Shown: piece by piece, positions 27,725 through 37,738 of the stretch
Layout: each line of letters starts with the position of its first letter
How positions within the stretch are numbered: position 1 is the first letter of the stretch
NCBI RefSeq assembly: GCF_001039575.1
Contig: NZ_JIBT01000003.1
Location: 1 to 64,000, forward strand
DNA length: 64,000 nt
Source: Halomonas sp. PR-M31
GTDB taxonomy: Bacteria; Pseudomonadota; Gammaproteobacteria; Pseudomonadales; Halomonadaceae
Direction of reading: 5' to 3'
Translations under genes and position numbers: made by a program
The notes under the pieces: generated by a model
Told to the model about the DNA's origin: nothing
Seen by the model: the letters and a program-made list of their open reading frames with translations, nothing else
The model's database searches: none

Positions 27725-28963
27725 TCACATTGACACCAGCGCCTCGTCGACAAGCTCTATCCAGTGCCGAACTCGGGTTCGGCCGGCGCCATCCAGATGG
27801 GTCTGACAGCCGATGTTGGCAGTCACGATCGTGTCAGGATTGCCGGCTTCCAGTGCGTCGAGCTTGTTGTCCCGCAGCTGTTTCGCCAGTTCCGGCTGGG
27901 TAACTGAATAGGTGCCCGCAGAGCCACAGCACAGATGAGCATCGCGTACCGGGGTCAGGCTGAAACCGAGCCGGGTCAGTACGTTTTCCGCCACACCTCC
28001 CAGGCGTTGCGCATGCTGCAGGGTGCAAGGGCAGTGAAATGCCAGCTTGGGTGACTCCTCGATCTGAAGCCCCTCGAGATCCTCGTCACGCAGAATCTCG
28101 ACCAGATCCCTGGCCAGGGCGCTGATGCGCTTGGCTTTCTCTGCGTAATTCGGGTCGTCCTCGAACACCTCGCCGTACTCCTTGACGAAGGCGCCGCAGC
28201 CGCTGGCGGTCTGTACGATAGCCTCACAGCCGGCTTCCACATGGGGCCACCAGGCATCGATGTTGTGGCGCATGCGCTGTCGCCCGGCCTGCTGGGCGTT
28301 CAGGTGATAGTCGATGGCCCCACAGCAGCCGACCGCCGGTGCCGGGGTCAGGCCGATTCCCAGTTTGTCCAGCACCCGGGCCGTTGCGGCATTGGTATTG
28401 GGAGAGAGCCCCGGCTGCACACAGCCTTCGAGGATCAACATCTGCCGAGCATGTTGCTTGCCATCCGGGCGTGTTCCGGGAGCGACCGGCTTTGCAGGTA
28501 TCTTGTCCTTGAAAACACCGGGTACCAAGGGACGAAAGACCTGCCCCAACTTGAGCAATGCTTGAAAGCGCCCCGGTTCGACCAGTGCCTGACGCAAACC
28601 GTAGCGCAGGGCGCGCTCCTTGGGCGTACGACCCACGCGGCGATCGACTTCTGCGTGGCCGATGTCGAACAGCTTGTGATACTCGACCCCGGAGGGGCAG
28701 GTGGTTTCGCAGTTGCGACAAAGCAGGCAGCGATCCAGGTGAAGCTGGGTTTCCTTGGTTATCCGTTCGTCGTCCTCGGGGCTCTCCAGCAGTTCTTTCA
28801 TCAGATAGATGCGCCCGCGAGGCCCATCCCGCTCGTCCCCCAATAGCTGGTAGGTAGGGCAGGTGGCATTGCAAAAGCCGCAGTGCACGCAGGTGCGCAG
28901 CACGCGATCCGCCTCGCGAATGTGCGGTTTTTGCAGGTCTGCTTCAGTGAAGTTGGTCTGCAT
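27725..28963 (-). CDS. glcF: Glycolate oxidase iron-sulfur subunit GlcF
   Basis: Electron-transfer subunit, 412 residues. Two 4Fe-4S motifs lie in the first 100 residues (CVHCGFCNATCPTY and CLLCRNCETTCPSGVEY), followed by two CCG-type domains (GCCGAIDYHL; LCCGSAGTYS). It begins directly after glcE, whose end supplies the ribosome binding site GGAG. Works with GlcD and GlcE to oxidise glycolate to glyoxylate and pass electrons to the respiratory chain. Confidence 0.96.
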   Translation of the reverse strand: MQTNFTEADLQKPHIREADRVLRTCVHCGFCNATCPTYQLLGDERDGPRGRIYLMKELLESPEDDERITKETQLHLDRCLLCRNCETTCPSGVEYHKLFDIGHAEVDRRVGRTPKERALRYGLRQALVEPGRFQALLKLGQVFRPLVPGVFKDKIPAKPVAPGTRPDGKQHARQMLILEGCVQPGLSPNTNAATARVLDKLGIGLTPAPAVGCCGAIDYHLNAQQAGRQRMRHNIDAWWPHVEAGCEAIVQTASGCGAFVKEYGEVFEDDPNYAEKAKRISALARDLVEILRDEDLEGLQIEESPKLAFHCPCTLQHAQRLGGVAENVLTRLGFSLTPVRDAHLCCGSAGTYSVTQPELAKQLRDNKLDALEAGNPDTIVTANIGCQTHLDGAGRTRVRHWIELVDEALVSM

Positions 28964-28965
28964 GC

Positions 28966-30075
28966 TTAAAACTCCGGATAAAGCCGGCCAGGATTGAAGA
29001 TGCCGTTGGGATCGAGCTGGGTCTTGAGCCGTCGGTGATAGCTGGCAACGACCTTCGAAAGCGGTGTAAACGGCTCGGTATGACCGAAAGTGAAACAGGT
29101 GGCATGACCGCCGACTTGAGCGACGGTCTCACGCAGCGCGTTTGGTTCATCGTCACTGCGCAGCCAGCGCTGGGCGCCGGCCCAGTCATAGAGTACGTCG
29201 CCTTCTAGCGTCAGCGGTGGGATGTTGTTGGGCAGCGATAGACGCCACAGTGGACGAGGATTGCTCTTGTCAAAGAAAGCCAGGCGCTGCTCGCGCAGGT
29301 CTTGCCAGAAGCCGTCGTCGAGATCGTCGCCGCCCAGTCGCTCCCGGGTCGCGGCCACGGAGCTCCTGCCGCCTGCCAAGCGTATATGCAGGGCATCCTC
29401 ATGATAGGCGGCAGCGGTAATCGGCAGCGGTTGACGACCCCACTGGGCAAGTCGTTTCAAGGCGTCGTCCAGAGGCAATCCGAGGCGCAGGCTTCGGGTC
29501 GCGCTGGGCTTGGGCAGCACCTTGAGGGAAACTTCGGTGATGACGCCAAGGGTGCCTTGAGCGCCCACCATCAGACGCGATAGATCGTAGCCGGCGACGT
29601 TCTTCATCACCTCGCCACCGAAACGCAGATGCTTGCCTTCATGAGTGATGAGCCGGGTTCCCAGTACGAAATCACGTACGGCTCCAGCCCAGGGGCGGCC
29701 AGGGCCGGACAAGCCGCTGGCGATCATGCCCCCGACGGTGGCAGCAGGGCCAAAGTGGGGCGGTTCACACCTGAGCTGCTGATGCTCTGCGTCCAGGGCT
29801 GCCTCGAGTTCCGCAAGGGGCGTGCCGGCACGCACCGAGATCACCAGTTCCACTGGATCGTAATGGGTAATGCCGCGATGCTCGGTAAGGGACAGGGCGT
29901 CACCCTCGACCGGACGACCATAAAATGCCTTGGTGCCACCGCCCTCGATCCTCAGCGATGTCTTATTCGTATTGGCCTGACGTACACGCTCGCAGAGTGC
30001 TTGTGAATCGTCCTGGTCGGAAGCCTGCTGACGCTCCGCATGCACGGGATGCTGGTCTTGTTCGTACTGTTGCAT
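28966..30075 (-). CDS. glcE: Glycolate oxidase FAD-binding subunit GlcE
   Basis: 369-residue FAD-binding PCMH-type protein. Motifs include SLRIEGGGTKAFYGRP, CEPPHFGPAATVGGMIASGLSGPGR and VMKNVAGYDLSRLMVGAQGTLGVITE. It has a hydrophilic N-terminal stretch of about 25 residues (QDQHPVHAERQQASDQDD) longer than in E. coli GlcE. Lies between glcD and glcF. Confidence 0.95.
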   Translation of the reverse strand: MQQYEQDQHPVHAERQQASDQDDSQALCERVRQANTNKTSLRIEGGGTKAFYGRPVEGDALSLTEHRGITHYDPVELVISVRAGTPLAELEAALDAEHQQLRCEPPHFGPAATVGGMIASGLSGPGRPWAGAVRDFVLGTRLITHEGKHLRFGGEVMKNVAGYDLSRLMVGAQGTLGVITEVSLKVLPKPSATRSLRLGLPLDDALKRLAQWGRQPLPITAAAYHEDALHIRLAGGRSSVAATRERLGGDDLDDGFWQDLREQRLAFFDKSNPRPLWRLSLPNNIPPLTLEGDVLYDWAGAQRWLRSDDEPNALRETVAQVGGHATCFTFGHTEPFTPLSKVVASYHRRLKTQLDPNGIFNPGRLYPEF

Positions 30076-30130
30076 CGTTTTGATCCTTGAGGGTTGCCAT
30101 GAAAGAGCAGCGGGCGCAGCGGTTTTTCAC

Positions 30131-31630
30131 CTAGAAGCGGGGCAGCTCGGGATGCGGCAACTCCCCATTGTGTACATGCATGGCACCGAATTCGGCGCAG
30201 CGATGCAGCGTCGGTATGTTCTTGCCCGGATTGAGCAGCCCCGCGCTGTCGAAGGCCGCCTTCACCGCATGAAAGGTGGTGATCTCATCCGGCTGGAACT
30301 GGGTGCACATCTGATTGATCTTTTCACGCCCCACGCCATGTTCGCCGGTGATGCTGCCGCCCACCTCGACGCATAGCTCGAGAATCTTGCCGCCGATGGT
30401 CTCGGCCCGTTCAAGCTCGCCAGGCTTGTTGGCATCGAACAGGATCAGGGGATGGGTGTTGCCGTCGCCGGCATGAAAGACGTTAGCGACCCGCAGGCCG
30501 TACTTTTCCGATAAATCGGCGATGCCCTTGAGTACCTTGGGCAGTTCCCGGCGAGGAATGGTACCGTCCATGCAGTAGTAATCCGGTGACATGCGGCCTA
30601 CCGCCGGGAAAGCGCTCTTGCGACCGGCCCAGAACAGGGCGCGTTCCGCTTCGTCCCGGGCCTGCTGGATATCACCGGCCCCCGCGTCTTCAAGAACCTT
30701 GCGCACCGTGGCGCAGTCGTCGTCGACATCCGCTTCCACTCCATCAAGCTCGCACAGCAGTATTGCCTCGGCTTCCACCGGATAGCCTGCCTTGACGAAA
30801 TCCTCTGCCGCCTGAATCGCTAGCTTGTCCATCATCTCGAGTCCGCCGGGGATGATGCCGGCAGCGATGATGTCACCCACGGCCTTGCCGGCTTTTTCGA
30901 CATCGTCGAAGCTGGCCATCAGTACCTTGGCACTCTCGGGTTTGGGCAGCAGCTTCACGGTTATCTCCGTGATCACGCCGAGCATGCCTTCAGAGCCGTT
31001 GAACAGGGCGAGCAGATCGAAGCCCGGGGCGTCGAAGGCCTCGGAGCCCAGGATCATGCGCTCGCCTTCGATGGTGACGACCTCGACCCTGAGCACGTTA
31101 TGCACCGTGAGACCGTACTTCAGGCAGTGCACGCCGCCGGCGTTCTCGGCAACGTTGCCGCCGATCGAACAGGCGATTTGAGACGAGGGGTCCGGCGCAT
31201 AATAGAGGCCATAGGGGGCTGCCGCTTCGGAAATGGCCAGATTGCGAACCCCAGGCTGCACTCGAGCGATGCGGGCGTCTGGATCGACGTCGAGGATGCG
31301 TGAAAACCGCGACATGACCAGTAGCACCCCTTTCTCCAGAGGCAGGGCGCCCCCAGAAAGACCGGTACCGGCTCCCCGGGTGACCACCGGCACCCCTAGC
31401 TCAAAACAGGTGCGCATCAGCGTTTCGATCTGTTCGAGGGTATGGGGCATGGCCACCAGCATCGGCAGCACCCGATAGGCAGAAAGACCATCGCATTCGA
31501 AGGGGCGTAGATCCTCTTCCCGATGCAACAACGTCATGTCGGGTAGAGCCTGTTGCAAGCGCTGAAGTGTGTTTGCCTTGTCCGAAGCAGGCAGCACACC
31601 ATCTATTCGTTCGTCGTAGAGAATGTTCAT
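30131..31630 (-). CDS. glcD: Glycolate oxidase catalytic subunit GlcD
   Basis: FAD-linked oxidase, 499 residues from the ATG at 31630, exactly the E. coli GlcD length; GAGG precedes it. Seen are PVVTRGAGTGLSGGALP (FAD binding), SIGGNVAENAGGVHCLKYG and the C-terminal SITGEHGVGREKINQM. First gene of glcDEFG. An operator-like inverted repeat lies about 110 bases upstream. Confidence 0.96.
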   Translation of the reverse strand: MNILYDERIDGVLPASDKANTLQRLQQALPDMTLLHREEDLRPFECDGLSAYRVLPMLVAMPHTLEQIETLMRTCFELGVPVVTRGAGTGLSGGALPLEKGVLLVMSRFSRILDVDPDARIARVQPGVRNLAISEAAAPYGLYYAPDPSSQIACSIGGNVAENAGGVHCLKYGLTVHNVLRVEVVTIEGERMILGSEAFDAPGFDLLALFNGSEGMLGVITEITVKLLPKPESAKVLMASFDDVEKAGKAVGDIIAAGIIPGGLEMMDKLAIQAAEDFVKAGYPVEAEAILLCELDGVEADVDDDCATVRKVLEDAGAGDIQQARDEAERALFWAGRKSAFPAVGRMSPDYYCMDGTIPRRELPKVLKGIADLSEKYGLRVANVFHAGDGNTHPLILFDANKPGELERAETIGGKILELCVEVGGSITGEHGVGREKINQMCTQFQPDEITTFHAVKAAFDSAGLLNPGKNIPTLHRCAEFGAMHVHNGELPHPELPRF

Positions 31631-31738
31631 GATCGCCTCGGTTTCTTGTCCTGGGGGGCTTGGCTCGGTTTTTATTTCGATATGCTCTTCAATCTGAGCG
31701 TTACTGAAGGCACTGTCCAGTCCCCAAGACATTGGCCT

Positions 31739-31757
31739 GACCAGTAATTGGTCTAAT
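31739..31757. promoter_or_regulatory. Inverted-repeat operator candidate upstream of glcD
   Basis: The repeat GACCA-GTAAT-TGGTC lies upstream of glcD, and its right half extends to ATTGGTCTAAT (31747-31757). The exact reverse complement of that 11-base word occurs upstream of the lactate/glycolate permease gene (34907-34917). GGTC/GACC half-sites are typical of GntR regulators of the FadR group such as GlcC and LldR. No such regulator gene is seen in the window. Confidence 0.55.
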
Positions 31758-31922
31758 TTATGGAAATATTTTCCAGAAAAAGATCGACGCTAATATTCGA
31801 TGCATTGATTCTTCGTTGTGAAGAAGCCTTCGGAGGGTGAATGAGCGGACGAAAGTAAGCGCTGATGTTGCGCGCCTAGTATGATATTTGCCGCTTCCTT
31901 GATCTCGACGCGAAGGTTTCTT

Positions 31923-32891
31923 GTGACGTTACTCAAACGATTAAATATTGATAACTACGTATTGATGCTGCTTGGCACGGTGCTCCTCGCTTCGCTGCTG
32001 CCGGTGCGTGGCGAGGCCGCCGAGGCGTTCTCCCTGGCGACCAAGCTGGCCATCGCGCTGTTGTTTTTCCTGCACGGCGCCAAGCTGTCGCCGCGCACGG
32101 TGCTAAAGGGCATGATCCACTGGCGCCTGCATCTGGTGGTGTTTGCCAGCACCTTTGTGCTGTTTCCGATACTGGGTCTGATCCTTGGCCTGCTGGCGCC
32201 CACTTTGCTACCACCGGCGCTTGCCATGGGGATTTTGTTCCTGTGCGTGCTGCCTTCGACGATCCAGTCCTCCATCGCTTTTACCTCCATTGCCGGGGGC
32301 AACGTGCCTGCGGCGATCTGCTCTGCATCTGCTTCGAACATTCTCGGCATGTTCATCACGCCGTTGCTGGTAGGGGTCTTGATGAGCACTCAAGGCGGAG
32401 GTGTATCCCTGGACGCCTTGAGCGCCATTTTGCTGCAGCTGTTGGCGCCATTTCTGCTCGGTCAGCTGTTGCAGCGCTGGCTGGGTACCTGGATGGCGAG
32501 GCACAAACGCCTGGTCGGCCTGGTGGATCGCGGGGCAATCCTCATGGTGGTGTACATGGCATTCAGTGAGGCGATAGTCGCGGGACTCTGGGAGCAGCTG
32601 TCGTTCCAGGCGCTTGCCGTCATGGTGATCGTCGACTGCGTGCTGCTGGCGGCGGTGTTGATCATCACGACCCAGGCGAGTCGCTGGCTGGGGTTTTCGC
32701 AAGAAGACGAAATCACCATCGTCTTCTGTGGCTCCAAGAAAAGCCTGAGCAGCGGGATACCCATAGCCCATGTGCTGTTCTCTGCCCAGCAGGTGGGCAG
32801 CGTCATCCTGCCACTGATGCTGTTCCATCAGATACAGCTGTTCGTATGTGCCATATTGGCGCGCCGCTATGCCAAGGCGCGACACGACTAG
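31923..32891 (+). CDS. YfeH-like bile acid:sodium symporter family transporter
   Basis: Integral membrane protein, 322 residues, very like E. coli YfeH: LLFFLHGAKLSPRTVLKG, HWRLHLVVFASTFVLFP, IAFTSIAGGNVPAAICSASAS and EITIVFCGSKKSLSSGIP. I prefer the GTG at 31923 (MTLLKRLNIDNY) since it gives the family N-terminus and has GAAGG upstream; the longer frame would start at 31881. Substrate unknown. Divergent from glcD. Confidence 0.88.
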   Translation: MTLLKRLNIDNYVLMLLGTVLLASLLPVRGEAAEAFSLATKLAIALLFFLHGAKLSPRTVLKGMIHWRLHLVVFASTFVLFPILGLILGLLAPTLLPPALAMGILFLCVLPSTIQSSIAFTSIAGGNVPAAICSASASNILGMFITPLLVGVLMSTQGGGVSLDALSAILLQLLAPFLLGQLLQRWLGTWMARHKRLVGLVDRGAILMVVYMAFSEAIVAGLWEQLSFQALAVMVIVDCVLLAAVLIITTQASRWLGFSQEDEITIVFCGSKKSLSSGIPIAHVLFSAQQVGSVILPLMLFHQIQLFVCAILARRYAKARHD

Positions 32892-32914
32892 GCCGAGATG
32901 ATTTCTTCCTGAAT

Positions 32915-32951
32915 AAAAAAGCCACGCTGGCGAATTACCAGCGTGGCTTTT
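32915..32951. terminator. Bidirectional terminator between the YfeH-like gene and lldP
   Basis: Perfect stem GCCACGCTGG / CCAGCGTGGC with loop CGAATTA, flanked by AAAAAA on the left and TTTT on the right. Serves both converging genes. Confidence 0.92.
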
Positions 32952-32968
32952 GGTTACGAGACCGAGGT

Positions 32969-34666
32969 TCAGCCGCTCAACAAGCTATCGGCAACTCCAA
33001 TGCCGTAGAAGGCGATCAGGCCAATGATGCCGGCGTAAAGCGCGTAGTAGATGGTGGGCAGAATGGTCATGCGCAACGTCGTGCCCTCGCGACCAAGCAG
33101 GCCCACCGTGGCCGAGGCGGCTACCACGTTGTGGATGGCGATCATGTTGCCGGCGGCGGCACCGACGGCCTGCAGTGCGACCATCATCGCAGTGGAGAGC
33201 CCGAGCTGTTCGGCGACGTTGAACTGAAAGTCCGACAGCATCAGATTGGACACGGTGTTGGAGCCGGCGATGAAGGCGCCAAGCGCCCCCACGGTAGGAG
33301 CAAAAAGCGGATAGATACCGCCGACGCCGTCCGCAACAGCCTGAGCCATGGCCACGGGCATGGAAACCAGATCCGCCTGATTGATCCCGGAGTTGATCAG
33401 GATGCGTACCATCGGGATGGTGAAGATCAGTACGAAACCGGCGCCCAGGATGGTCTTGGTGGACTCACCCAAGGCTGCACTGAGCTGATTACCGCGCATG
33501 CGGTGCAGCAGGGCGGTGATCAGCACCACGATCACCAGGATGCCACCAGGCAGGTAAAGCGGTTCGATGCTACCCGAGATGCCCGCTTCGCCCAGGATAT
33601 TGTTCCAGCTCAGGGCCAGGGATTTCAGTGCATTCGTGATCGGCTCGACGGTACGAGAAATCACCAGCAGTATCGCCAGCAGCACATAGGGCACCCAGCC
33701 CATGAAGGTAGAGATTGGCGTGCTTCCCGCAATCTGATCGACCTTGATCTCAAGATTGCCGATCCATTCGTCCGGCCAGGAGTTGGATTCCGGAAAATCC
33801 CAGGTCGTCTTGGGTAGCAGGAATCCTTTGCGCGCCGCCGGCACGACAATGGCCAGGCCCACCATGGCGCCGATCATGGACGGGAACTCTGGCCCCAGCA
33901 GCACGCCTGCCAGCGCGTAGGGCACCACGAAGCAAACCCCGGTGAAAAGCGCGAAGGGCGCGATATCGAGCCCTTCTTTCCAGGAACGATTGGCGCCGAA
34001 GAAGCGCACCATGATGATCACCATGATCAAGGGCATGAACACACCGACGATGGCGTGGGTGATCGCCACCTCGGAAGTGATCAAGCGGAAATAGCTTTCC
34101 CAGCTGTCGCCATTGGCGACGAGCTGCTCGGTGATGCCGGCCTTGTCGATCCCGCCGGTAACCCCGACCACGATGGGCGTGCCTACCGCGCCGAAGGAGA
34201 CCGGCGTGGACTGGATCATCATGCCCACCACCACGGCGGCAAGAGCCGGGAAGCCAAGGGCCACCATCAACGGAGCGGCGACCGCCGCAGGCGTACCAAA
34301 CCCCGAGGCGCCCTCGATGAAACAACCGAACAGCCAGGCGACGATGAGCGCCTGTACCCGGCGATCCGGACTGATACCGGAAAAGCCATTGCGGATGGCG
34401 GCGATACCGCCGGAATGCTTGAGCGTATTGAGTAGCAGAATGGCACCGAAGATGATCCACAGGATCGCCACGGTCAGCATCAGCCCTTGAAAGGTCGAGG
34501 CCAGTACCCGGGTAAAGGTCATGTCCCAGGCCAGTAGCGCAATCAGGGCCGTGACCAGAAAGACGATGGGCATGGCGATTTTTGCTGCCATACGAAACCC
34601 GATCAGCAAGATGCCGGCTAACAGCAGGGGAGTGAAGGCGAGCAGGGCAAGCAGCGTTTGATTCAT
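32969..34666 (-). CDS. L-lactate/glycolate permease (LldP/GlcA family)
   Basis: Proton-coupled 2-hydroxyacid importer with many membrane segments, 565 residues from the ATG at 34666 ([13 protein letters not shown]). Family marks are [41 protein letters not shown] and [19 protein letters not shown]. LldP and GlcA both carry lactate and glycolate. The nearby glcDEF genes and the shared 11-base operator word argue for glycolate here; that is inference. Confidence 0.92.
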   Translation of the reverse strand: MNQTLLALLAFTPLLLAGILLIGFRMAAKIAMPIVFLVTALIALLAWDMTFTRVLASTFQGLMLTVAILWIIFGAILLLNTLKHSGGIAAIRNGFSGISPDRRVQALIVAWLFGCFIEGASGFGTPAAVAAPLMVALGFPALAAVVVGMMIQSTPVSFGAVGTPIVVGVTGGIDKAGITEQLVANGDSWESYFRLITSEVAITHAIVGVFMPLIMVIIMVRFFGANRSWKEGLDIAPFALFTGVCFVVPYALAGVLLGPEFPSMIGAMVGLAIVVPAARKGFLLPKTTWDFPESNSWPDEWIGNLEIKVDQIAGSTPISTFMGWVPYVLLAILLVISRTVEPITNALKSLALSWNNILGEAGISGSIEPLYLPGGILVIVVLITALLHRMRGNQLSAALGESTKTILGAGFVLIFTIPMVRILINSGINQADLVSMPVAMAQAVADGVGGIYPLFAPTVGALGAFIAGSNTVSNLMLSDFQFNVAEQLGLSTAMMVALQAVGAAAGNMIAIHNVVAASATVGLLGREGTTLRMTILPTIYYALYAGIIGLIAFYGIGVADSLLSG

Positions 34667-35008
34667 GGGGATAGCCTCGCTTGTTGTTGTTCGTGCGCCA
34701 TGTTGGGCAGCGACGCTACCCACTGTCGCATTGGAAGGCGCATGGCTGAACAATAATCGGCGGCTTTGGTTTTTACCATCCTGTGGAAACTGATAAGCGC
34801 GCTATATATCAGCCTTTTCATTTATTCCATCTGCTTGACCCGTAAAGCATAAGTTCTTTTATTGCCATTGACGTTTTGAGAATGGCAAGCGTGTTCTGAG
34901 TGATCCATTAGACCAATAGATAAGCTATAAAGCGGTCGGGATGAGGGATTGGCACCCTTGGCAGGAGAGTGTTAGCGTCGAGCAGTTAGTCACCTTCGAG
35001 GACCTTGT
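34667..35008. other. Intergenic region between the permease and GST genes
   Basis: About 340 bases with divergent promoters. It holds the operator-like word at 34907-34917, listed separately. No coding or RNA feature with support. Confidence 0.55.
34907..34917. promoter_or_regulatory. Second copy of the glc operator word
   Basis: ATTAGACCAAT, the exact reverse complement of the word at 31747-31757 upstream of glcD. It is about 240 bases before the permease start and about 90 bases before the GST gene, so either could be the target. Confidence 0.45.
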
Positions 35009-35710
35009 ATGTCGCGCCTACTTTACGATCTGTGCGGTATCGATGATGCATTACGCTTCTCACCTTATTGCTGGCGAGTGAAGTACGCGCTGGCTCACAA
35101 GGGATTGACCTATGAGACACGGCCTTGGCATTTCACGGAGAAAGAAACGCTTGAATTCTCCGGGCAGGGGAAGGTGCCGGTACTCATCGACGGGGATGCG
35201 ACGGTTGTCGATAGCTACGATATCTTTCGCTATCTCGATCGCCGCTATCCGGACAAGCCGCTACTGGGAAGTGGAGAGGCAGAAGCCCGGGCTAGGTTCT
35301 TCAAGTTCTACAGTGAGCGGGCCTTGGCGCCAGGCATCCTGCGTACCGTCGTGATGGATCTGTTCAACGCGGTGCACCCGAAAGATCGGGACTACTTTCG
35401 TCAAAGCCGAGAGAAGGCGTTGGGTTGTACGCTGGAACAAATGCATGATCCCAGTACAGGATTGAACATGCTGGATCAGGCGTTTGGGCCGCTACGTGGC
35501 CGCCTGGAAGAAGCCGATTTCCTCGATGGAGATACTCTGGCCGGAGCTGACTATCTGGTCTTTGGTCATCTCATGTGGGCACGCAATGTCTCGAATGTCG
35601 AGCTTGTCTCCAGCAACGATCCGGTGCATGGCTGGATCGAAAGAATGCTGGATCTGCACGGCGGGTTGGGACGCAAGGCCTTGCGCAGCGTCGATATTCA
35701 GGAAGCCTGA
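35009..35710 (+). CDS. Glutathione S-transferase family protein (beta-etherase-like)
   Basis: 233 residues. N-terminal thioredoxin fold with RFSPYCWRVKYALAHKGLTYE, GKVPVLIDGDATVVDSYDIFRYL (the cis-Pro and the ES/DS glutathione site) and an all-helical C-terminal domain. The SPYCWRV layout resembles LigE/LigF-type proteins. Substrate unknown. Its 3' end overlaps the convergent FUSC gene by 13 bases. Confidence 0.85.
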   Translation: MSRLLYDLCGIDDALRFSPYCWRVKYALAHKGLTYETRPWHFTEKETLEFSGQGKVPVLIDGDATVVDSYDIFRYLDRRYPDKPLLGSGEAEARARFFKFYSERALAPGILRTVVMDLFNAVHPKDRDYFRQSREKALGCTLEQMHDPSTGLNMLDQAFGPLRGRLEEADFLDGDTLAGADYLVFGHLMWARNVSNVELVSSNDPVHGWIERMLDLHGGLGRKALRSVDIQEA

Positions 35711-37728
35711 GCCAAAGCCTTGGCCATTTGACCTGCCTGGCGTTCGAAGGAAAGCGCCATGCGCTCGACCAGGCCTTCCACCAGCAAACGGCGTTTGGGG
35801 GACAAGTCTTCGCAGTCCGTCACGCACTCACGCAGCCTATGCGCGGCCTTTATGAAGTCGTGAGGCACCCGACCGTTCGAGCTCTCCACGAAGCTTTTGG
35901 CGAAGAGCTCGAGCAAGCGACGATAGGCCGCTTGCACCTCGACATCATCGACGTCGTCCAGGCGCCGACGCAAGCGTAGACAGGCACGGCCCATGTCGAG
36001 TCCGGAAAGGCCCAAGGCAAGCAGGTGACGCTGATCTTCCGGCAACATTTCGTCATGGCGTGCCAGCTTCAATAAACGATCCGCCATGCGATCGCTGAAC
36101 CAGATATCCGTTTGTTGCGGTGGCCGTCGCGCCACCCGGTCCAGATCTCGAGTCGTGGCGGCGGTCAAACGCCGTCGAATGAGCTTTTCGCTAAAGGCAG
36201 GAATGAGACGAAAACCCATGACCATGGCACAGACGCCGATCACCACTGCGAGCCCCCGATTGAGAAAGTAGTCAATGGCGAAGTTCATGTCGTTGCCGGG
36301 CATGGTCAGCAGAATGTTGGCCACGGTGAAGGGCAGGCTGTAGCCGATGGTGACAGGGTGCCCCGCGCCGAGCAGGCCAACGAACAAGGGAACCCCCATC
36401 AGCATGGCCAGCATGGGAAAACCATTGGCCTGGGATAGCAGCACGTGGCCGAACAAAAAAGCGCTGGGTATCGCTACCAGCATCCCCTTGAGCAGCACCG
36501 TGCCTACCTTGGCAGGGTTGGGGTAGCTTGCAAAGATGCCGGAAAAAAGCGTTGCCAGAAGTAGCGCAGTGGTGCCACTGGTCCAGGAGGTCATGAGCCA
36601 GAACACGGCCACGAAGCTGAACACGACCCCGGCACGCAGGCCGTTGAGGCCGGCTACCAGATGGTCCCGATGCCAGGAAAGAGAAGGGCTGCGCAGGCGA
36701 TGGGCTTCGGGATGATCGATGGTGGCCCGGGCCTCGAGCATGATGGAGGCATGTCCCAGTATCTCCCTGAGCCCGAGCAGTACCCGAAGCGATAGCGTCG
36801 AGAGCGCCTCGGTTTCGAACGCGTAGGTAATATGGCGCTGCTGCTGCAGGCGTTCTCGCGCATCGGTCGGGTTGGCTATGCTCAGAGCCTCCAGAAAGCA
36901 CGCCGACGTCTCCTGGGCCAGACGCCGAACGTTATCATCCAGCCGAGAGTGCGGATCCCGCAATAGTTGATCGATGGCTTCCGTGGTAGCCAGCAGGCGC
37001 ATGGTGCGCCGGGTCAGCAGATGAGCACCGCGCACCCGTCCCGGCCCGGAAGGATCTTCATAGCGCGCGGCCTGGCTATCCGTCTCCAGCACCATCAAGG
37101 GCTCGAGGCTTGCGGTCAACGTCTGCAACATTTCCTGGCTGCTATACCCTTCGAGGCGTCTCGCGGCGTAGGTAAAGGCCTGCTTCAAGGTCTCGTCTGC
37201 CTGGGTGGCCAGATGGTGGCGTACGTGGGTGGGCCACAGCAGGGCGCTGATGATCGTTGCGCACAGCGCCCCCAGCCCTATTTCCGAAATACGCGCGACT
37301 GCGACATCGAACACGCTTGACGTACCGCTATGGGAAATGACCACCACCAGCATCGCTGTCACAGCACCCATGACGAAGCCGTAGGCAAAGTTATTACGCG
37401 TCAGCGAGGCGCTGTAGATGCACAGCATGATCCAACAGGTCAGCATCATTAGTGCCGGTACCCGGGCCTGGGCGAACAAGGACATGATGAGAATGCCGAC
37501 CAGGGCGCCGATGATCGTGCCTCCCAGCTGACATAGACCCTTTTCGATCACCATGCCGCTCATGGGACGTATCTGCAGGAAGGCAGCGGATATCATCGCC
37601 CAGTAAGGGCGCTCCAGATCCATCCACAGCGCGATATAAAGCGCCACGAACATGGCGATCACGCCCTTGAGCGCAAATTTGACCGCCGTGGAGGAGGGCG
37701 TCAGAAAGGCTTGCAGAAAGGGGGACAT
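35698..37728 (-). CDS. FUSC/AaeB-type efflux pump membrane component
   Basis: Inner-membrane exporter of the aromatic carboxylic acid family, 676 residues from the ATG at 37728 (MSPFLQAFLTPS). It has two blocks of membrane segments separated by a soluble region. YWAMISAAFLQIRPMSGMVIEKGLCQLGGTIIGALVG near the N-terminus is the FUSC signature; the second block includes GLRAGVVFSFVAVFWLMTSW. Last gene of an aaeXAB-like operon, 10 bases after aaeA. Confidence 0.9.
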   Translation of the reverse strand: MSPFLQAFLTPSSTAVKFALKGVIAMFVALYIALWMDLERPYWAMISAAFLQIRPMSGMVIEKGLCQLGGTIIGALVGILIMSLFAQARVPALMMLTCWIMLCIYSASLTRNNFAYGFVMGAVTAMLVVVISHSGTSSVFDVAVARISEIGLGALCATIISALLWPTHVRHHLATQADETLKQAFTYAARRLEGYSSQEMLQTLTASLEPLMVLETDSQAARYEDPSGPGRVRGAHLLTRRTMRLLATTEAIDQLLRDPHSRLDDNVRRLAQETSACFLEALSIANPTDARERLQQQRHITYAFETEALSTLSLRVLLGLREILGHASIMLEARATIDHPEAHRLRSPSLSWHRDHLVAGLNGLRAGVVFSFVAVFWLMTSWTSGTTALLLATLFSGIFASYPNPAKVGTVLLKGMLVAIPSAFLFGHVLLSQANGFPMLAMLMGVPLFVGLLGAGHPVTIGYSLPFTVANILLTMPGNDMNFAIDYFLNRGLAVVIGVCAMVMGFRLIPAFSEKLIRRRLTAATTRDLDRVARRPPQQTDIWFSDRMADRLLKLARHDEMLPEDQRHLLALGLSGLDMGRACLRLRRRLDDVDDVEVQAAYRRLLELFAKSFVESSNGRVPHDFIKAAHRLRECVTDCEDLSPKRRLLVEGLVERMALSFERQAGQMAKALAQAS

Positions 37729-37738
37729 GAATGACGCT

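Noticed and set aside
32846-33817. 323-residue open frame on the plus strand
   Set aside because: Antisense to the LldP-family permease and full of Gln, His and Asp, typical of an antisense reading of a membrane protein gene.
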